43,160 nt of DNA, from NCBI GenBank assembly GCA_034439475.1, contig JAWXAN010000076.1:1-43160 (forward strand), read 5' to 3'. Shown piece by piece: positions 27,001-35,380 of this stretch. This stretch comes from Candidatus Zixiibacteriota bacterium. GTDB taxonomy: Bacteria; Zixibacteria; MSB-5A5; GN15; FEB-12. The notes under the pieces are model-generated. The model was given only the letters and a program-made list of their open reading frames with translations. It searched no databases and was not told the origin of the DNA. Both the position numbers and the translations under genes were made by a program. Position 1 is the first letter of the stretch; the number at the start of each line of letters is the position of its first letter.

Positions 27001-27552
27001 CGTTATGAGGCTGTCGATTTCAATTTCCGTTCCGACTTTTAGTTCGATTCGGCTCTGTTCAAGCTCTTCGCGCGATATCGTTGGTTCGAGGATTGCGCGC
27101 ATGGGAGCGACAACGACTTTGAGCGAGCTGGATGAGAGAGCGGACAAAGTCGAGATACGGCGCCCCATGATTTCGCCAACCGGGGCTTTGAAATCATAGG
27201 GCAGAATCTGACGCGCGGGATAATGGCCGACCAGTTCCGGTCCTAAGAGAAAGAGCAGGTCATCATAAAGGTCATTGGCTGTCTCGGCCTTGGCTGTCAC
27301 AATGAGAATTGGCGATGTTCTGAGATCAGAGAGGAGGCTTATAAGAATTGACTCGGATGAACCCGAAAGTCCAGAGACTTTGATGTGGGGTTGCAAACCG
27401 CTATTCAGTGATGCAACCAGCGATTGGAAAGGAAGGCTATCCCTAAACCTATCGAGTACGATGCGCAGGCGCGGCAGCAGGCCCAGTTCTTTTGTCGGTA
27501 TGAGTGTGCTTTCGGCCAAAAATCTTTTCCTCTCAATATTTGTTTGTCGCAT
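24073..27552 (-). CDS. mfd: Transcription-repair coupling factor Mfd
   Basis: 1159 aa, the usual length. Domains in order: UvrB-like N-terminal region (about residues 30-330; YPARQILPYDF), CarD-like RNA polymerase interaction domain (about 495-560; LNRGDYVVHNDFGIARYLGL), RecG-like translocase with Walker A GDVGYGKT (645-652) and DEEH box (746-749), TATPIPRTLQMAL, the helicase C-terminal GRVGRSARRAYAYL and a C-terminal TRCF domain (TKFELDLETYLAEDYIPD). Mfd removes RNA polymerase stalled at lesions and recruits UvrA. It lies downstream of motA-motB on the same strand with a 114-base gap; a shared transcript is possible. Confidence 0.97.
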   Translation of the reverse strand: MRQTNIERKRFLAESTLIPTKELGLLPRLRIVLDRFRDSLPFQSLVASLNSGLQPHIKVSGLSGSSESILISLLSDLRTSPILIVTAKAETANDLYDDLLFLLGPELVGHYPARQILPYDFKAPVGEIMGRRISTLSALSSSSLKVVVAPMRAILEPTISREELEQSRIELKVGTEIEIDSLITRLVNLGFRNVPLVEEVGDFAKRGGLVDFFSPGADAPVRIEFFGDEVDTIRQFDVSTQRTIGQLTHVRLLPKREISISHEDLEAHLDRLPESDADFIRNRYLRDPELPGLEWLSLLFGMKHGSFLEYFPLDGLIVSEQTATLEKEAEEIIDEARSLCERLSEKLTKLPQPEEYYQNKINILNAFRAHPQIEILPFRGVDPTLIYFDCQPHPALGSRLDLLADTLREYQTLGIASFIATDNVAQAQRLQELLAEKVTLEPKPVVEAANLSGGFVSPGGKFAILTDHEIFHRYHRRVRKKKFREGVAISDYHNLNRGDYVVHNDFGIARYLGLETIHVDDRNRDCLLLQYYGTDRLFVPIEEFNRVGKYSGSENAPELTRLGGPGWDKLKEKTQKAIADMADDLIVLYAERKARLGYAFSPDSVFMRQLEASFPYDETPDQEKAIADVKRDMEMERAMDRLICGDVGYGKTEVAIRAAFKAIDDGKQVAILVPTTILAQQHYATFSERLSDFAASVDLLSRFRTKKEQLETVQKLAEGKVDLVIGTHRLLSGDIEFKDLGLLIIDEEHRFGVKHKEALRRLRSTVDTLAMTATPIPRTLQMALSGVRDMSLITTSPKDRLPIITEIVEFDASIINMAVLREIDRGGQVFFVHNRVQTIDAMYEYLKELLPKAEIGIAHGQMHERSLEGIMLAFMAGHYQVLLCTSIIESGLDIPRANTIIINRADKFGLAQLYQLRGRVGRSARRAYAYLLTPEIKTLQVDAMKRLRALEAHADLGSGFALAMRDLEIRGAGTLLGAKQSGFIEEIGFDLYNKLLEETIAKLKGEELVKPPDTKFELDLETYLAEDYIPDSQQKVDIYRRLADAAVLDDVIKITEEVADRFGRAPQSAINLFDATAVKVVAAQLGAEKVKMRSGRVNIFFKEDKKLSRAEIEALRKGTDAPMEFSLVPRPTVMVDFSGIAETDRLNAFRQLLEKTQIG

Positions 27553-27666
27553 AGCAACAACACAAAAGCCCCGGCCAAAATTGTACGGGGATACTCCATC
27601 TTCGAGATATCAATATATTGATGGAGCGGCTAAAAAGCCAGAGCGTCTTGGAGTGGAAACTATTAA

Positions 27667-28548
27667 TTACTCAAGTTGTGAAGATTCCGGCAACTCGGAA
27701 TCTGTTTGGATATCTTCGGCGGCATGGACTTGATCGTACCTTCGGGCGACAGTATCGTACAGAACGACTATTGACACCCGCCTGTTACGTGAATCCTCGG
27801 GGTTGCTTGTAATCATAGGAAATTTATCCGCAAACCCTCGCACTTCCCTGACTTGATTCGCAGTGAGACCGGAAACCTCCATCAACGCCCGCGCAGAATT
27901 GGCTCTGTCTACGGAGAGTTCCCAGTTCGTGTATTCGATTGTAGAGGCATGGGAAGCAGATGTGTGGCCTTCCATTACCAGCTTATTGGGGATTTTGCCG
28001 AGTTGGTCAGCGATTGTCACCAGGATGATCGCGCTTTGTTGAAGCAGTTTTGCCGATCCGGGTTCAAAAAAGGCCGGTGAATTTTCGGACTCGTTTAATA
28101 TGATACGGAGTCCTTCGGATGTTATCTGGATCGTCACATTCTCGCGCAGGCGTAGGAATGCTTCCTGCTTTTCCAATTCTTCAAGCATAAGCTTTGCGGT
28201 CATTTTCATCTGCTGGACTTCGTCCTTAGACGGACTGGACTTGTCTTCAGGGACAGGAGGGCGAACGATTGCCATGTCCGGCGAATCTGACTTTAGCGCG
28301 GTTTCCGAACCTTTTAGCACACCCGCGCCGCCGGGATCGGTGAATTTACCTGGGTCACGGAAGAAACCCTGAACAGCTTCTTTGACCTCAGGCTCCTGCC
28401 CGACAAGCCACAGCACGAGAAAAAAAGCCATCATGGCCGTCATAAAATCGGCGAATGCAACTTTCCATGCCCCGCCATGATGGCCTCCATGACCACCACG
28501 CCTTATTTTCTTGATGATTATCGGTCGATTCGAGTTATCGTCACTCAC
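27667..28548 (-). CDS. motB: Flagellar motor stator protein MotB
   Basis: 293 aa. N-terminal GGHGGHHGGAWKVAFADFMT leads into one membrane helix with the proton-binding Asp34 (ADFMTAMMAFFLVLWL). A plug/linker follows, then an OmpA-like peptidoglycan-binding domain (about residues 155-275; VMEGHTSASHAS, ELSVDRANSARALMEVSGL, NRRVSIVVLYD). It anchors the stator to the cell wall and couples proton flow to rotation. The gene follows motA with a 6-base gap. No other flagellar genes are in the window. Confidence 0.93.
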   Translation of the reverse strand: MSDDNSNRPIIIKKIRRGGHGGHHGGAWKVAFADFMTAMMAFFLVLWLVGQEPEVKEAVQGFFRDPGKFTDPGGAGVLKGSETALKSDSPDMAIVRPPVPEDKSSPSKDEVQQMKMTAKLMLEELEKQEAFLRLRENVTIQITSEGLRIILNESENSPAFFEPGSAKLLQQSAIILVTIADQLGKIPNKLVMEGHTSASHASTIEYTNWELSVDRANSARALMEVSGLTANQVREVRGFADKFPMITSNPEDSRNRRVSIVVLYDTVARRYDQVHAAEDIQTDSELPESSQLE

Positions 28549-28554
28549 AGATGA

Positions 28555-29412
28555 CTACTTCTTTTTGGCATCGTTGCAGGCTTTTTCAAGCTCAAGAAAT
28601 CCGGGGCGAACTTCTGCAAAGAGGGATCTCCGGGCAAATTCAACTGCGATCACTCCAGCAACCCCTTTATGAAATGAGAGCAGGGCATATTTCATGCAGC
28701 CCATGTACTGCTTGGTGTCGTGGCTTCGATGTGTCAACGATGCCGCAAGGGGTCCGACAAATCCATACGACATGAGAATACCCAAAAACGTTCCCACCAG
28801 TGCGGCGGCAACATTCTGACCGATAACTTCAGGCGGTCCGCCGATAGAACTCATCGTGATGACAATTCCAAGTACCGCCGCGACAATCCCAAGCCCCGGG
28901 AGGGCGTCGGAAACCGAACTAAGCGCTTGGGATGGTTTTAGTTCTTCCTCATGAAGAACCTCGATGTCGGCATCCATTAAGTCATCGAGATCATGCGGTT
29001 GTACTGAGCCGGAGATGATAACGCGCATTGTGTCGGTGAAGAAGGCGACAGCATGATGATTTTTGAGGAACTTGGGATATCTCTTGAATATCTCGCTTTG
29101 TTCGGGGTGCTCAATATGTGATTCGAGACCGACAAGGCCGTCGCGTCGAGCCACATTGAATATTTGGTACATCATCACAAGCAGATCCAGAAAATCCTTT
29201 TTCGTCAATCCACTACCGAGAACGGCGGTAATCTGGCTCATCATCGCTTTGATGACTGTGAGAGGAGTGGCGATGAGCATTGCGCCGAGGGCGGCGCCAC
29301 CAATGATTATGACTTCATTGGGTTGCCAAAGTGCGAGGATCTGCCCGCCATGCATGGCGAATCCGCCAAGCACAGAGCCGACCACTATTATTGCGCCGAT
29401 AAATATAAACAT
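28555..29412 (-). CDS. motA: Flagellar motor stator protein MotA
   Basis: 285 aa with four membrane helices (FIFIGAIIVVGSVLGGFAM; VIIIGGAALGAMLIATPL; ALPGLGIVAAVLGIVITM; AAALVGTFLGILMSYGFVGPLA) and the cytoplasmic loop between helices 2 and 3. This is the standard MotA/TolQ/ExbB layout of the long flagellar MotA. Forms the proton channel with MotB, encoded immediately downstream. The 170-base gap to the divergent antiporter gene must contain its promoter. Confidence 0.93.
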   Translation of the reverse strand: MFIFIGAIIVVGSVLGGFAMHGGQILALWQPNEVIIIGGAALGAMLIATPLTVIKAMMSQITAVLGSGLTKKDFLDLLVMMYQIFNVARRDGLVGLESHIEHPEQSEIFKRYPKFLKNHHAVAFFTDTMRVIISGSVQPHDLDDLMDADIEVLHEEELKPSQALSSVSDALPGLGIVAAVLGIVITMSSIGGPPEVIGQNVAAALVGTFLGILMSYGFVGPLAASLTHRSHDTKQYMGCMKYALLSFHKGVAGVIAVEFARRSLFAEVRPGFLELEKACNDAKKK

Positions 29413-29582
29413 GGACGCTCAAAATCCTTTTTTATGCGCGGTAATCCAGACCAAATCCCTTGTTCTCTCAATTTTCGTCATTTTCGGCAAAACCTTTATG
29501 AAGTTGATGTGATGAATAGGTTTTGTGGCTTTACGATTGAAAACTTGCTTGATCATTCAGAACTGCCGTTATTTGACCTAAC

Positions 29583-30917
29583 ATGTATAAAACCATTCGG
29601 ATGAATCTCCTTCCACTGAGCATAATTGCCAGCGCTATAGGCTTATTTGTGATATCAACGCCCTCAGAAGTATTTGCCGCAGCTGATGAAGATGGGGGCG
29701 TTGTGCTCGAAGTCCTCCTCGGGCTGATTGTCATCCTGATTGCCGCAAAACTCGGCGGCGATCTCTTTGAACGTTTCAAGCAGCCGGCTGTTTTAGGTGA
29801 ACTATTTTTTGGGATACTCATTGGCAATGCCTATTTATTCGGTTTCACAGGTTTTGAGGCATTTAAAACAGACCTGACGCTTGAGATTCTTGCCGAAATC
29901 GGTGTCATTATTCTGCTCTTCCAGGTCGGCCTCGAGTCAACCGTCAAAGATATGCTCAAAGTCGGCCCGACTGCATTGTTGGTGGCTGTCGTGGGCGTTG
30001 TTGCTCCATTTTTGTTGGGGCTCGGTGTAACAGAATTAATTGCGCCAAACGAATCGATCTATGTCCACATATTCGTTGCCGCGACATTGACAGCAACCTC
30101 GGTCGGAATTACAGCTCGGGTATTAAAAGATATTGGCAAGAGCCAGTCGCCCGAGGCAAAGATTATTCTCGGCGCGGCGGTCATAGATGATATTCTCGGC
30201 TTGGTCATACTTTCGACTGTGGTCGCTGTTATTGCCGCGGCAAACGGCGGGGGAGGGGTCAGTGTGGGGGCGATCTCATGGATTGTGGCCAAAGCAGGAT
30301 TGTTTATCGCCGGTGCGATAATTATTGGAAGTTTTGTCGTGCCATATTTCTTCAGGTTTGGCTTTGTTTTAAAAGGCAGAGGGGTAATGCTCTCGTTCTC
30401 GCTCCTCTTCTGCTTTGTGCTTGCCTATATCTCCGGTCTGGTTGGTCTTGCGCCGATTGTAGGCGCATTCGCAGCAGGTTTGGTTCTTGAGAAAGTTCAT
30501 TTCAGAGATTTCGTCAGTCGCGGCGAACAGGAAGTCGACCATTTGATTGAGCCGATTGCAACTTTTCTTGTGCCGATATTTTTTGTCCGAATGGGAATGC
30601 AGGTAGATTTGATGACATTTGCCAATGGCGAAGTCCTCTGGTTCGCAGCGGCCTTGACGGTGGTGGCCGTCGTTGGCAAACAAGTCTGCTCGCTCGTGAT
30701 TTTCGATAAAACAATTAACCGGCTTGCGATTGGATTAGGGATGATTCCTCGGGGCGAAGTCGGCCTGATCTTTGCTGGAATCGGCGCGCGGCTGACAATT
30801 GGAGCCGAGCCGGTTGTTTCTGCGGCGACCTATTCGGCGGTGGTGATTATGGTTATTGTGACGACTCTCGTGACTCCGCCATTGTTGAAGTGGGCTCTGA
30901 TGAGGGGGGAGAAATGA
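29583..30917 (+). CDS. CPA2-family cation:proton antiporter
   Basis: 444 aa, about 12-13 membrane helices. The N-terminal segment (LLPLSIIASAIGLFVISTPSEVFAA) resembles a signal sequence; an in-frame ATG at 29601 would give a tidier start, and neither start has a good ribosome-binding site. Family motifs include LLGLIVILIAAKLGGDLFERF, QPAVLGELFFGILIGN, AEIGVIILLFQVGLES, TATSVGITARVLKDIG, ILGAAVIDDILGLVIL (the ion-binding Asp pair in helix 5) and GMIPRGEVGLIFA. No TrkA/RCK domain is attached. Likely Na+/H+ or K+/H+ exchange at the inner membrane. Converges on the TPR gene with a 6-base gap. Confidence 0.9.
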   Translation: MYKTIRMNLLPLSIIASAIGLFVISTPSEVFAAADEDGGVVLEVLLGLIVILIAAKLGGDLFERFKQPAVLGELFFGILIGNAYLFGFTGFEAFKTDLTLEILAEIGVIILLFQVGLESTVKDMLKVGPTALLVAVVGVVAPFLLGLGVTELIAPNESIYVHIFVAATLTATSVGITARVLKDIGKSQSPEAKIILGAAVIDDILGLVILSTVVAVIAAANGGGGVSVGAISWIVAKAGLFIAGAIIIGSFVVPYFFRFGFVLKGRGVMLSFSLLFCFVLAYISGLVGLAPIVGAFAAGLVLEKVHFRDFVSRGEQEVDHLIEPIATFLVPIFFVRMGMQVDLMTFANGEVLWFAAALTVVAVVGKQVCSLVIFDKTINRLAIGLGMIPRGEVGLIFAGIGARLTIGAEPVVSAATYSAVVIMVIVTTLVTPPLLKWALMRGEK

Positions 30918-30923
30918 ACCGGA

Positions 30924-32312
30924 TCAGATGTTGCCCAATTTCTTTCTGACAATCTCAATTTCCTTTTTGACATTTTCTTGGTACAGCCAATCGGCTGGGG
31001 CAACTTCAAGACTTTTCTGAAAACTATACATTGCCTCTTGATGACGTCCCAGTTTGCTGAGCGCAACGCCGCGGTTGGCCCATGCGATGGCGTAATCCGG
31101 TCTATGGCATAGCGCGGTATCATAGCTTTTGACGGCTTCGTCATGACGTCCTAGTTCTCTGAGCGCATTGCCACGGTTGCCCCATGCTTCGGCAAAATCC
31201 CCTTTATGACGTAGTGCGGCATCATAGCTTTCAATGGCTTCTTCATGACGTCCCAGTTTACTGAGCACAATGCCGCGGTTGCACCATGCTTCGGCTAAAT
31301 CCCCTTTATGACGTAGTGCGGCATCATAGCTTTCAAAGGCTTCTTGATGACGTCCCAGTATACTGAGCACATTGCCACGGTTGCACCATGCGCCGGCGTA
31401 ATCCCCTTTATGACGTAGTGCGGTATCATAGCTTTCAATGGCTTCTTCATGACGTCCCAGTATACTGAGCACATAGCCGCGGTTGTACCATGCGCCGGCG
31501 TAATCCCCTTTATGACGTAGTGCGGTATCATAGCTTTCAATGGCTTCTTCATGACGATCCAGGTTACTGAGCACATTGCCGCGGTTGCTCCATGCTTCGG
31601 CGTAATCCCCTTTATGACGTAGTGCGGTATCATAGCTTTCAATGGCTTCTTCATGACGTCCCAGTTTACTGAGCACAATGCCGCGGTTGCTCCATGCTTC
31701 GGAGAAGTCTGATTTGTAGTTTGTTGCCTGGTTGAAGCTTTCGAGAGAATCGTTCCATTGCACAAGGTCGGCGTAGGCGTTTCCGCGCAGGAAATGACGA
31801 TACGCCATATTAATAGAGAGTTCCTTAAGCTCCCTCACAATGTGTGTTTCATCCGCAAGAGCTATGATTGCTCCTTTAGGGTCACCTTCGGCAAGCAGGT
31901 CCGAAGCGTCTTCAAGCTCTTTCTTACCCAATTCACTGATTGGTAACTCTCGGATCTCTACTTTCGTAATTTGAGTCAGGCTGGCGAACTTCTGATCGAT
32001 ATGGGCTAATATCTTTTCATTGTTCTGACCGCTCTTCGTCAGTATCTTCTTAGTGCTCCCGTCGATTTCCCCCAGCACTTCGTTGTGGCGTTCATTTAAT
32101 TTTTTGTCGAAGCGATTATCTTTCCACCAATTCAAGAATATGAAGATGCCAAATCCTATTATTAGCAAGCCGAAGAATAGACTCTGGAAATAGGCTTCCA
32201 GCAAATTGAAGTTGGCTTTCCCAATGACTATAGCAAGGAGCCCTAAGAGAACGAGCCCAATAGCTTTGCCCAGGTTAAAGTGGCAGCACAGAAAATCAAG
32301 AAGACGGATCAT
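30924..32312 (-). CDS. Membrane-anchored TPR protein with near-identical repeats
   Basis: 462 aa. Two membrane helices near the N-terminus (AIGLVLLGLLAIVIGKANF and LFFGLLIIGFGIFIFLNWW), a charged, probably helical linker (RFDKKLNERHNEVLGEI...), then about eight TPR units of 34 residues from about residue 170 to 450. The unit reads LGRHEEAIESYDTALRHKGD followed by YAEAWSNRGNVLS. Five central units are almost the same at DNA level (see the repeat entry). TPR arrays bind partner proteins; the partner is unknown. It adjoins the tRNA-fMet island but lies outside its attachment site. Confidence 0.85.
   Translation of the reverse strand: MIRLLDFLCCHFNLGKAIGLVLLGLLAIVIGKANFNLLEAYFQSLFFGLLIIGFGIFIFLNWWKDNRFDKKLNERHNEVLGEIDGSTKKILTKSGQNNEKILAHIDQKFASLTQITKVEIRELPISELGKKELEDASDLLAEGDPKGAIIALADETHIVRELKELSINMAYRHFLRGNAYADLVQWNDSLESFNQATNYKSDFSEAWSNRGIVLSKLGRHEEAIESYDTALRHKGDYAEAWSNRGNVLSNLDRHEEAIESYDTALRHKGDYAGAWYNRGYVLSILGRHEEAIESYDTALRHKGDYAGAWCNRGNVLSILGRHQEAFESYDAALRHKGDLAEAWCNRGIVLSKLGRHEEAIESYDAALRHKGDFAEAWGNRGNALRELGRHDEAVKSYDTALCHRPDYAIAWANRGVALSKLGRHQEAMYSFQKSLEVAPADWLYQENVKKEIEIVRKKLGNI
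31201..31710 (-). repeat. Five near-identical tandem 102-bp units inside the TPR gene
   Basis: The segment beginning CCTTTATGACGTAGTGCGG recurs at 31201, 31303, 31405, 31507 and 31609, exactly 102 bp apart, with only scattered substitutions. Each unit encodes one 34-residue TPR. Diverged units flank the array on both sides. Such identity points to recent expansion or gene conversion. Confidence 0.9.
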
Positions 32313-32498
32313 TTTGTGACAGAGATATTTTAGCCAAAGAATTCTATATATAACCGATCATTGCATTTATCTCTCGATTAGCAGTAAGGAGTTCGGAATG
32401 TCGTTGAAAGTCAAGCACTTTTCTGTTAGGATGAGGCAAAGTGAATATTCGGCGTTCAGGTTTCGGCAATGTGCCAAAGTCTACTTTCAGACTGATAT

Positions 32499-32513
32499 TC
32501 CGCCACGGCGGAG
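32499..32513. repeat. Sixth copy of the short GC-rich palindrome
   Basis: TTCCGCCACGGCGGAG, the same core as the copies at 529-987, lying in the 290-base gap between the TPR gene and tRNA-fMet, about 50 bases before the tRNA promoter. Apart from this and that promoter I see nothing in the gap. Confidence 0.6.
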
Positions 32514-32563
32514 TAGCTCGTTTTATTCTTCGTACTCAATGATAATCTTATTTTTTATGCCAC

Positions 32564-32592
32564 TTGACAACTTGGTAGCTTGCTCCTATTTT
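32564..32592 (+). promoter_or_regulatory. Promoter of tRNA-fMet
   Basis: TTGACA (32564-32569), a 17-base spacer, TATTTT (32587-32592) followed by CACA. The predicted start is only a few bases before the tRNA, so the 5' leader would be very short. Confidence 0.65.
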
Positions 32593-32602
32593 CACAAAAC
32601 AT

Positions 32603-32676
<74 letters not shown>

Positions 32677-32978
32677 TTAAATCAAGCTCCTGATTATCAA
32701 TCACTTGCATCGACGACCGTGGACTTGAAGAACTCTCAGATAGAGTTCTTTCTAACAGTTTGCTAACAGAATTTCCGAAAACTGTTTTATCCAGACGTTC
32801 CGCGGCCGCCAGCACCGGAGGCGATCCAGCCCCCAAACCCATTGACTTTGGCTATCGCATGACTAACATTGGAAGTGGTACAACTAACGGGGGCAGGTCA
32901 GCGGCCTTCCTTGTTCCCCTGCTAGGTTCAGTAGTCTCTGACGGACAGAGGCAGCAATATTGATCGGCTTCTTGCTGC
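32677..32978. other. Gene-free left arm of the island
   Basis: Contains the end of the attachment core and an arm-type repeat at 32748-32772, with two CTAACAG boxes 11 bp apart. Open frames across it read the tRNA sequence backwards or forwards and are not credible genes. Confidence 0.5.
32748..32772. repeat. Arm-type direct repeat, copy 1
   Basis: Two CTAACAG boxes separated by TTTG (11-bp period, one helical turn), followed by AAT. The same 25-bp block is found at 37887-37911 and, with one change, at 35883-35907. Probable integrase arm-binding sites on the left side of the island. Confidence 0.6.
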
Positions 32979-33584
32979 TCAAACTGATGCCTCCAGATAA
33001 GGCTGAATCACTCTGGCCACTCGATTAATCTTGGCGAAATGCCACAGTTCATCCACCGTCCCCTTTTTCAGTCGCAGGTAGTCCTTTAGCGCCTCCATCG
33101 CGACGTCGAGTCCGATCTTGTTTCGGAATTTGAAGCAGTCGGCTACTGTTTTGGCGGGGCAGTATATTCTTACATCAACACCCTCGATAATATGTTTCTC
33201 GATGCCTGAATTGAGACTTGGGTCGGTTAGTCGTATTATTCTCAGAGGAGGCGTGCTGAACCGCGGGGACGCTGCCCTATTTTCAATGGCAATCCAGACT
33301 TCTCTGGGGATCTGAGTGGTCATGCCGTGAAAATTCAGCGCGGATAGCAGGCAGACCGTACCATGAGGTATTCGAGCATTGGCAATGGCAAGATCGTGAT
33401 TCTCGGTGATGGCGGTTTGAGGAGTCATATAAACGCCTCTGCCAACGGAGACCAGTAGCTTCTTATCGATAAGTCGACTAATCCCTTGAGGGTGCAGTCC
33501 TCTTTTGAGTAGAGTCTTTTGCCGTTTGATTCCTCGTGGAATGTCAGCAATAGTTTTGTTTGTCATAGGCTTATTCGGCTTCAT
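32979..33584 (-). CDS. AbiEi-family antitoxin-like protein without adjacent own toxin
   Basis: 201 aa. N-terminal winged-helix region (LLKRGLHPQGISRLIDKKLLVSVGRGVYM), then the AbiEi core (LAIANARIPHGTVCLLSALNFHGMTTQIPREVWIAIENR; VRIYCPAKTVADCFKFRNKIG; ALKDYLRLKKGTVDELWHFAKI). AbiEi proteins are DNA-binding antitoxins and autorepressors of type IV toxin-antitoxin pairs. The usual partner, an AbiEii nucleotidyltransferase directly downstream, is missing here. The AbiEii gene 137 bases upstream already has its own AbiEi. It has its own promoter and inverted repeats. It could be a solitary anti-toxin, a regulator, or the remnant of a second system. Confidence 0.8.
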   Translation of the reverse strand: MKPNKPMTNKTIADIPRGIKRQKTLLKRGLHPQGISRLIDKKLLVSVGRGVYMTPQTAITENHDLAIANARIPHGTVCLLSALNFHGMTTQIPREVWIAIENRAASPRFSTPPLRIIRLTDPSLNSGIEKHIIEGVDVRIYCPAKTVADCFKFRNKIGLDVAMEALKDYLRLKKGTVDELWHFAKINRVARVIQPYLEASV

Positions 33585-33630
33585 GTGATAAAGTATCGGT
33601 ACTTATTTATATTTGTCAATAGATTATCAC
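33585..33630 (-). promoter_or_regulatory. Promoter and inverted repeats of the unpaired AbiEi-like gene
   Basis: Minus strand: TTGACA (33619-33614), a 16-base spacer, GATACT (33597-33592) just before the ATG. Two nested inverted repeats overlap it: AAGTA-TCGG-TACTT (33591-33604) and GTGATAA (33585-33591) / TTATCAC (33624-33630). AbiEi proteins repress their own promoter through inverted repeats, so these are candidate operators. Confidence 0.5.
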
Positions 33631-33721
33631 ATATATTTATGTAAAATGTTGTTTAACAATGTATTACAACAATATGAAATGGTAAGTTACAAGCCAAGTC
33701 GGGAAGCAACCTACGTAGGGT

Positions 33722-34552
33722 CTAAGTTGACAATAGCTGCTTGATCAGCGCTCGAAGTTCGCGGGTCACTACTTCAAATGTCGGAAGATCCGCAATCTGA
33801 TGTGCCAGTCCCCTTTTCCAATATCGCTCTGTTTCTACCAACTGCTCATCGATGAAGAAATCTTCAATTTGCGGTTCAAGAATCTCCTTGAAATGACATT
33901 TTGTTATGAGTAGATCTCTGGTCTTTTTCCGTTCAAAGGCACCAGTTTCATCCCTTAGCAATATCCAGACATCGTAGTAGTCCCGGCTCTTGCCCCACTG
34001 TAAAATACTACGGAGCTTTTCGGCCACAATTTCTTCGAGCGCATAGACTGGAATGTTTGCGGTAAGATCATCAGAATACTCTTTAGCGATCTCACGTTCT
34101 GGTGTTGAGAGTGATATTTCCTCATCTAATGCAATATCAACTCGAATGTTATTCTTCTGTCCACTCGACTGCCGTAGCGGTCCGTCATACGTCAGTTTCA
34201 ATTGTGCGGATACGATGTCCTCGGAGTCCTTCGGATATCGGGAAAATTCACTGACTCGAAGCGGTACGCCAAAAGTGCTGTTCACGCCTTCAACCGCCCG
34301 TTGAAAGATATTTTGAATCTGGGAAGGAACGAGTTTATCCCGGGCAGTGAAATCCAAATCCTCTGAATATCGCCAATTGGAATAATAACACTTTTTGAGA
34401 GCCGTGCCACCCTTGAAGACTAATGATTCCCGAAACTCAGGAATTCCTGCGAGTGCCATGAGCGTTTTTGACAGGACATAGTCCTTTTCTATAACACCCG
34501 GTGGAATCGACTTATTGGCGGCGATCGTGCGTATGGCGTCGGCGCTAATCAT
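33722..34552 (-). CDS. AbiEii/AbiGii-family nucleotidyltransferase toxin
   Basis: 276 aa. DNA polymerase beta-like nucleotidyltransferase toxin of a type IV toxin-antitoxin system. Motifs: FKGGTALKKCYYSNWRYSEDLDF (GGT at 48-50, catalytic Asp65 and Asp67), IRVDIALDEE, and EEIVAEKLRSILQW followed by SRDYYDVWILL (the Lys/Arg and RD..D motif III and IV pattern). All expected residues are present, so it is probably active. It follows its AbiEi gene with a 3-base gap, in the usual order. Such pairs give phage resistance by abortive infection and stabilise mobile elements, here a tRNA-fMet island. Confidence 0.9.
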   Translation of the reverse strand: MISADAIRTIAANKSIPPGVIEKDYVLSKTLMALAGIPEFRESLVFKGGTALKKCYYSNWRYSEDLDFTARDKLVPSQIQNIFQRAVEGVNSTFGVPLRVSEFSRYPKDSEDIVSAQLKLTYDGPLRQSSGQKNNIRVDIALDEEISLSTPEREIAKEYSDDLTANIPVYALEEIVAEKLRSILQWGKSRDYYDVWILLRDETGAFERKKTRDLLITKCHFKEILEPQIEDFFIDEQLVETERYWKRGLAHQIADLPTFEVVTRELRALIKQLLST

Positions 34553-34555
34553 ACA

Positions 34556-35362
34556 CTAATGCTGTATCCACTCGGTTAGATTAGATGGCTTCACGTTGAC
34601 GCGAATCCGCCAATCGGGATTCAGCGTGTGTTTCGACGGTGCTCCGTGGGTATCCAAATCGACGTAGCCGTACGTAAGACGCTTCTGCAGGTCTGACCTG
34701 ACGTACGAGTCGAGGATGCCCAAAGTGTCGAGCAAGTATCCCAATCGTTTCACAATGGCGTAATTGCCCATACGATCAATGTAATTGAGCATAAGGTCAA
34801 AATTGAATTCTGTCCTTCCGTACCACAAGCCTTTTGCTACTTCCACGATTTCACCGGCATAGCGCGGCTGATCGAGGCAATCGATGATTGTCTTCTCTTT
34901 ACTTGCGATTGCCACTTTCTGGTCGCCAAGCCACTGCTCTGTAAATCCGAAAAATTTGTCCTGGCGGAGCTTTACGAACTTGAATCCGGTTCCTTCGACT
35001 GTCACCGTCCGTTTGACCTTGGTCGTGGCAATGAAGACAGTTCGGGAAGGCTGTTCGGTCCAACCGTAGAAATTGAGCGCAGTCCAGTAGGTTACATAGT
35101 ACGGGTCTATCAATTGGGCAGCGATAATCAGGCTCTCTTCAGTGAATTTGCCGCTCTTCCAGGCAACGGGTGGAATGACGAGGTACCTACCTTTTTCGAT
35201 GCGCTGTAGTTTCTTCTTCTTTGAGAGTAGATAAATGATCTTGGAAGTGAAGCCTCTGCTGAGTGCCATGATTTCAGCTGCCTCCTCAACCGTGAATATG
35301 CGCTTGCCTCGTTCGCCTAGGGTGGCTATAAGGTATTCTTCTTTGGAGCTAATTCCAGGCAT
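34556..35362 (-). CDS. AbiEi-family antitoxin of the AbiE pair
   Basis: 268 aa. N-terminal winged helix (FTVEEAAEIMALSRGFTSKIIYLLSKKKKLQRIEKGRYLVIPP), a central AbiEi core (SLIIAAQLIDPYYVTYWTALNFYGWTEQPSRTVFIAT; VAIASKEKTIIDCLDQPRYAG) and a C-terminal helical part needed for neutralising AbiEii in known systems. It is first in the toxin operon. A promoter and a perfect inverted repeat lie immediately upstream, in line with autorepression. It is clearly different in sequence and length from the second AbiEi-like protein at 32979-33584, so the two are not a recent duplication. Confidence 0.88.
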   Translation of the reverse strand: MPGISSKEEYLIATLGERGKRIFTVEEAAEIMALSRGFTSKIIYLLSKKKKLQRIEKGRYLVIPPVAWKSGKFTEESLIIAAQLIDPYYVTYWTALNFYGWTEQPSRTVFIATTKVKRTVTVEGTGFKFVKLRQDKFFGFTEQWLGDQKVAIASKEKTIIDCLDQPRYAGEIVEVAKGLWYGRTEFNFDLMLNYIDRMGNYAIVKRLGYLLDTLGILDSYVRSDLQKRLTYGYVDLDTHGAPSKHTLNPDWRIRVNVKPSNLTEWIQH

Positions 35363-35380
35363 ATAGACTTTCGATTAACA

